From: Sphingobacteriales bacterium
GTDB lineage: Bacteria > Bacteroidota > Bacteroidia > Chitinophagales > Chitinophagaceae
Direction of reading: 5' to 3'
Length of the DNA: 64,000 bases
Assembly (NCBI GenBank): GCA_003963365.1
Contig: RXJG01000003.1
Location: 65,543-129,542, forward strand
The notes beneath the pieces are model-generated. The model saw only the letters and a program-made list of their open reading frames with translations. It did no database searches and had not been told where the DNA came from. The stretch's first letter is position 1; every line of letters begins with the position of its first letter. Shown piece by piece: positions 61,601 to 64,000 of this stretch. The translations under genes and the position numbers were made by a program.

Positions 61601-62255
61601 TTCCAGTACTGGGATGCTCACCGTTTATGTTTCTTTTTCTGAAACGATTAGGATAGTCATTTAACAAAATATGATTTACCGCTATAAAAACATCAAGGTC
61701 TCCGTCATTATCATAATCAAAAAAGTAAGCCATGGTACTTTGTGTGGTATCGGCTAAACCATATTCTTCCGCCATATCTTTGAATATGGGCACATTATTG
61801 GCATCATTCCCCTGGTTCACATACAAAATATTTTTTCGGTCTGCTGGATTTTTTTTTGCTGTTGCGCAAACATAAATATCCAGCTTACCATCATTATTTA
61901 TATCAATAACGGAAACACCCCTGCACCATTCTTTGTTTCCTTCTGTATGTGATATATTTGTCACATCCCTGAATTTCAATTTTCCTTCATTTAAATACAG
62001 CTTATTTGAAACCATATTTCCGGTAAAATATAAATCCAGTAAACCATCTCCATTAAAATCTCCCGTACCCACTCCACCACCATTATAAATATTGGGGAAG
62101 TCAAGAACATTGATAGAATCGTTTTCAAATATTTGGTTATCGAAAGTGACTTGTGTTTGTTCCGGCGTGAGCTGGCGAAACAAATTTTTATGTTTTGAAC
62201 AGGAAATAAATAAAAGCAAAAAACAGCAGTAAAAAAACCGGTTACAATCTCTCAC
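58677..62255 (-). CDS. Large FG-GAP/VCBS-repeat lipoprotein with ASPIC/UnbV domain
   Basis: 1192 residues. The signal ends in a lipobox (FISCSKHK). Many FG-GAP repeats (DFNGDGLLDLYFTGN, DYDNDGDLDVFIAV, DADGDGDLDLYISAG) form integrin-like beta-propellers with calcium-binding DxDxDG loops, in two blocks of about 60-550 and 680-1110. An ASPIC/UnbV-type domain covers about 560-650 (GIGTRVIVHQ, FGLGEDDVDSVEILWPG). Homologues are frequent next to SusC/SusD genes in Chitinophagaceae, and a SusD gene lies 83 bp upstream. A surface glycan-binding role is inference. Confidence 0.88.
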   Translation of the reverse strand: MRDCNRFFYCCFLLLFISCSKHKNLFRQLTPEQTQVTFDNQIFENDSINVLDFPNIYNGGGVGTGDFNGDGLLDLYFTGNMVSNKLYLNEGKLKFRDVTNISHTEGNKEWCRGVSVIDINNDGKLDIYVCATAKKNPADRKNILYVNQGNDANNVPIFKDMAEEYGLADTTQSTMAYFFDYDNDGDLDVFIAVNHILLNDYPNRFRKRNINGEHPSTGKLYRNDWNDSLKHPVFTDVSRQAGILVEGYSHAADIFDANNDGWPDILVTNDYLSSNVLYINNHNGTFTDSVMQYFKHTAANSMGSDAVDINNDGLDDVVEVDMSPEDNYRKKMFLNANNYFMYQNSDYYGYQYQYVRNMLQLNQGPTIGELDSIKHPVFSDIGFYAGIAETDWSWTPLVADYDNDGKKDILYTNGFPKDITDHDFVAFRAKASNLMSKKEMLDQIPSVKIHNYIFKNEDGLKFTDKTSDWGFENPSFSNGAIFADLDNDGDLDVVINNIGDPAMIFQNESSHEDSHQNKFLDFQFTGAEKNINGIGTRVIVHQKSFIQAYTNNPFRGYLSSVSPVMHFGLGEDDVDSVEILWPGNLKQVIIKPAINKRMNVNIKDASPIQLQNPPLLAENSLFTTVTSQTGINYTHAQKDFIDFNIQKLLPHKFSEFSPGLAVGDINGDGMDDLIAGGSPNHSPVIFTQQPDGKFLTSYLLLTDQVADKWTDDRGLLLFDADGDGDLDLYISAGGYAYREGDQKYQDLLYINNGKGDFTLDSTALPINTTSKICVRACDYDKDGDLDLFITGRVKPWNYPQPVSCFIYRNDSKGSLIKFTDVTKSIAPDLINIGITCDAIWTDFDNDGWQDLILAGEWKPLQFFKNNKGVFKNVTASTGISNYSGWWNSIISGDFNNDGYIDYIAGNLGENSFYKASDQYPVSVYSKDFDNNGSTECILTKYIKDKVGGKLQEFSVNTRDDIVDQMPFIKRRFLTYNAFANATFDQMLTPEQMQGITKYSSNYFKSSFIRNNGNGTFSVEPLPVAAQFSIINGMVADDFDGDGNLDIALNGNDYGTEVSTGRYDAFNGLVLKGDGKGNFKTLSILQSGVYIPGDGKALVELRNKTGKCVLAASQNKGPLKLFELKRKIKSIPLQPTDENGLIVYKNGTKRKWEVGYGASLLSQSGRFLNTDESVAYIEITDSKGRKRRINSPF

Positions 62256-62288
62256 AATTCTAGTGTTTTTAGATAGTTTAAAAATAAA

Positions 62289-62320
62289 GAAAAGAGGCGG
62301 TAAAACCTGCCTCTTTTCAC
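62289..62320 (-). terminator. Terminator after the SusD gene
   Basis: GAAAAGAGGC (62289-62298) pairs with GCCTCTTTTC (62309-62318). Inside, a GG/CC pair closes a short A-rich loop with one bulged base. On the minus strand T-rich sequence follows. It separates the SusD unit from the FG-GAP gene, although read-through is possible. Confidence 0.75.
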
Positions 62321-62338
62321 TATGAAGAAATATAATTG

Positions 62339-64000
62339 TTAATACCCGGGGTTTTGAACCATTTTTTTGTTGCTCTTATCAATTTCAGTTTGAGGAATCG
62401 GGAAGTACTCATTTTTATTGGCAGTAAAGGTAGCGGTGGCCAGGTAACTAATGGGAATGGTAACTTTTTCCTTACTCAGATACCTGTTGATTTCAGTGGC
62501 CGCAATACCCCATCTTACCAAATCAAAGAAACGATGACCTTCCATACCAAGTTCAAGCAGTCTTTCATAACGAACAGCTTTACGGGCAGTGGCCTGATCA
62601 GGGAAAGTTGAGTAGTTTCCTATTTTATAATTGGCAGCTGGTATGTTAGTAAAACCGCCCTGGGGATTTGCATTATTAATATAAGTATGAACAAACCCAG
62701 CGGGGTTGGCAGCTCTTGTTCTTACCTGGTTAACCAATGACGTTGCTCTAGATAAACTACCAACTTCCGTTTCGCACTCTGCCGCCCATAAAAGCACATC
62801 GGCATAGCGGATTAAGTTGGTGTTCATAGCAGTAGATCCACTCGACCAAAATGATGCATCAGTATATTTACTCTCTAATGCGTTAGGGTAAACATTCTTA
62901 ATAGGAGAATAGGGACCGCCGTCTGTTTGGGCCCTTACCCAGTCATTACCCGGGTTAACACCCCAGTCAAGGTAGGGAATACCACGGCGTCCAACTGTCC
63001 AGTCCAATCTTGGGTCTAATGTTCCGGCATAAGGTGTAAAAGGTTGTGAGGACAATTTACCCATATCGTTGGTAACATTAGTAGCGTCAAAATTATCCAA
63101 ATCAGGTAATCCTGTAACAGCATTAGTTTTAAAATGATCAACGAACCATTGAGTAGGTTGATTGAATCCACAACAAGTACCAGGAGAACCTCCATAAGGG
63201 AAATTCAATACATCACCCCAGTTTCCATTATTTCCACCAGAACCATCATTTACAGATGACTGTGCGGCTAATATAGATTCAGAGCTGTTTTTTGTTAAGA
63301 TGTTAAAATTATCATGGTAGTTCGCAACAAGCTGGTAATTATCGCTATTGATAATATCGTTCAGCAGTGGCAGGGCAGATGAATATTTTCCCTCGAACAT
63401 ATATGCTTTAGCCAAAATAGCTTCTGCAGCATATTTATTAATTCTTCCGGGATCCCCAAAATGCGTGGGAAGATTAGCTATTGCAAAAGTAAGGTCTTGT
63501 TCTATTTTGGGCCAGGCGTCATCTGTATTTGCCAAAAAGTAATTATTAGCTCCGTAGGTAATTGTTTCATCCACAAAAGGAATTTTGTTCCATACCTTCT
63601 TAGCATCCATATGGTACCATGCCCTTAATGCCCTGGCTTGACCTAATATCTGTGACAGTTCTGTTGCCGATATGTCATTTGCCAATGCTGCTGTTCTGAT
63701 CACATCATTACAACGGGATATAGCATCATAAACAACAGCCCATTTTGCCTGAAAATAACCATTGGTTGCCTGAGGAGTAAAATTCTCAATAGGCACTGCG
63801 TCAGGTTGGTCACCGGCACTGGAACCTTTGTGTGATTCAGTACCAGCCACACTTCCATAAACCCAGTTACTTCCTGCTGAAGCCCAATATCCACCTGCGT
63901 TACTTCCAAAGCCGTCAAGTAGAGCATAAGCACCTATAAGCAGCCCCCGAACCCCATTCTTGTTAGCCAGGGCTGATGGGTCAGTTGCTCCAATGGGAGC
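62339..64000 (-). CDS. RagB/SusD family nutrient-uptake lipoprotein (5' end outside window)
   Basis: 553 residues are visible; the frame continues to the window edge, so the signal peptide and start are missing. The GTG at 63850 is internal: LLIGAYALLDGFG upstream is part of the SusD fold. Typical SusD parts are QARALRAWYHMDA, AEAILAKAYMFEGKY (TPR helices), DPRLDWTVGRRG, LIRYADVLLWAAECE and RYERLLELGMEGHRFFDLVRWG. It binds glycans at the cell surface and works with a SusC porin, which should lie just beyond the right edge. Confidence 0.93.
   Translation of the reverse strand, partial: APIGATDPSALANKNGVRGLLIGAYALLDGFGSNAGGYWASAGSNWVYGSVAGTESHKGSSAGDQPDAVPIENFTPQATNGYFQAKWAVVYDAISRCNDVIRTAALANDISATELSQILGQARALRAWYHMDAKKVWNKIPFVDETITYGANNYFLANTDDAWPKIEQDLTFAIANLPTHFGDPGRINKYAAEAILAKAYMFEGKYSSALPLLNDIINSDNYQLVANYHDNFNILTKNSSESILAAQSSVNDGSGGNNGNWGDVLNFPYGGSPGTCCGFNQPTQWFVDHFKTNAVTGLPDLDNFDATNVTNDMGKLSSQPFTPYAGTLDPRLDWTVGRRGIPYLDWGVNPGNDWVRAQTDGGPYSPIKNVYPNALESKYTDASFWSSGSTAMNTNLIRYADVLLWAAECETEVGSLSRATSLVNQVRTRAANPAGFVHTYINNANPQGGFTNIPAANYKIGNYSTFPDQATARKAVRYERLLELGMEGHRFFDLVRWGIAATEINRYLSKEKVTIPISYLATATFTANKNEYFPIPQTEIDKSNKKMVQNPGY

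Noticed and set aside
62339-63850. The SusD gene as a complete 503-residue protein starting at 63850
   Set aside because: That position is an internal GTG; the frame continues without a stop to the window edge with SusD-like residues.

Overview
The window is chromosomal DNA of a member of the Bacteroidota, most likely the family Chitinophagaceae. The grounds are a RagB/SusD lipoprotein, a type IX secretion substrate paired with a PorP/SprF protein, several promoters with the Bacteroidota -7 element TAnnTTTG, an A+T-rich composition and the identity of the housekeeping proteins. No rRNA, tRNA, CRISPR array or intact insertion sequence was found.

Layout. 0-10 kb holds DNA repair and housekeeping genes. 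A ligase-associated DEXH helicase faces a five-gene minus-strand operon (sugar kinase fused to a RapZ C-terminal domain, MurU-like nucleotidyltransferase, haem-binding protein, PdeM phosphoesterase, histone-deacetylase-like protein). An XRE/S24 regulator with a near-ideal operator is divergent from surE, a small membrane protein and sucD. 10-16.4 kb is one giant alpha-2-macroglobulin-like gene. 16.4-24 kb holds a minus-strand operon (SSS symporter, LOG protein, O-methyltransferase, LysM glucosaminidase, hpt), a second LOG gene, and a glcD-type oxidase with a small outer-membrane protein. 24-33 kb holds a coiled-coil secreted protein under a strongly operator-like promoter, PorP/SprF with its large type B type IX substrate, recG and a glycosyltransferase. 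33.3-34.4 kb is a GNAT/FemAB-like gene. 34.4-38.0 kb is a TonB-dependent siderophore receptor in otherwise non-coding DNA, bounded by a direct repeat of the mnmE 3' end, so probably a small island inserted into mnmE. mnmE and exbD follow. 40-64 kb is a polysaccharide utilisation region.

How the genes work together. The 40-64 kb region reads as a beta-mannan/glucomannan locus. GH26 mannanase, GH5 and GH16 cut the chain, an esterase may deacetylate it, and a SusD protein whose start lies beyond the window end binds it. Mannobiose enters through an SSS symporter, an AGE-family cellobiose 2-epimerase converts it to mannosyl-glucose, and a GH130 phosphorylase splits that to mannose 1-phosphate and glucose. 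GH3 and an aldo/keto reductase handle other sugars. A GMC oxidoreductase with its gluconate-dehydrogenase-subunit-3-like partner, a ThuA protein and a TolB-propeller protein look like a sugar-oxidation side branch. An AraC regulator sits divergent from the GH26 gene.

The most notable observations are the mnmE-end island (34457-38015), the kinase-RapZ fusion next to MurU, a family of 7- and 8-bp periodic short repeats that has entered coding sequence (three arrays in the macroglobulin gene, one at the start of the epimerase gene), and two clear operator systems (7870-7911 and 24138-24177).
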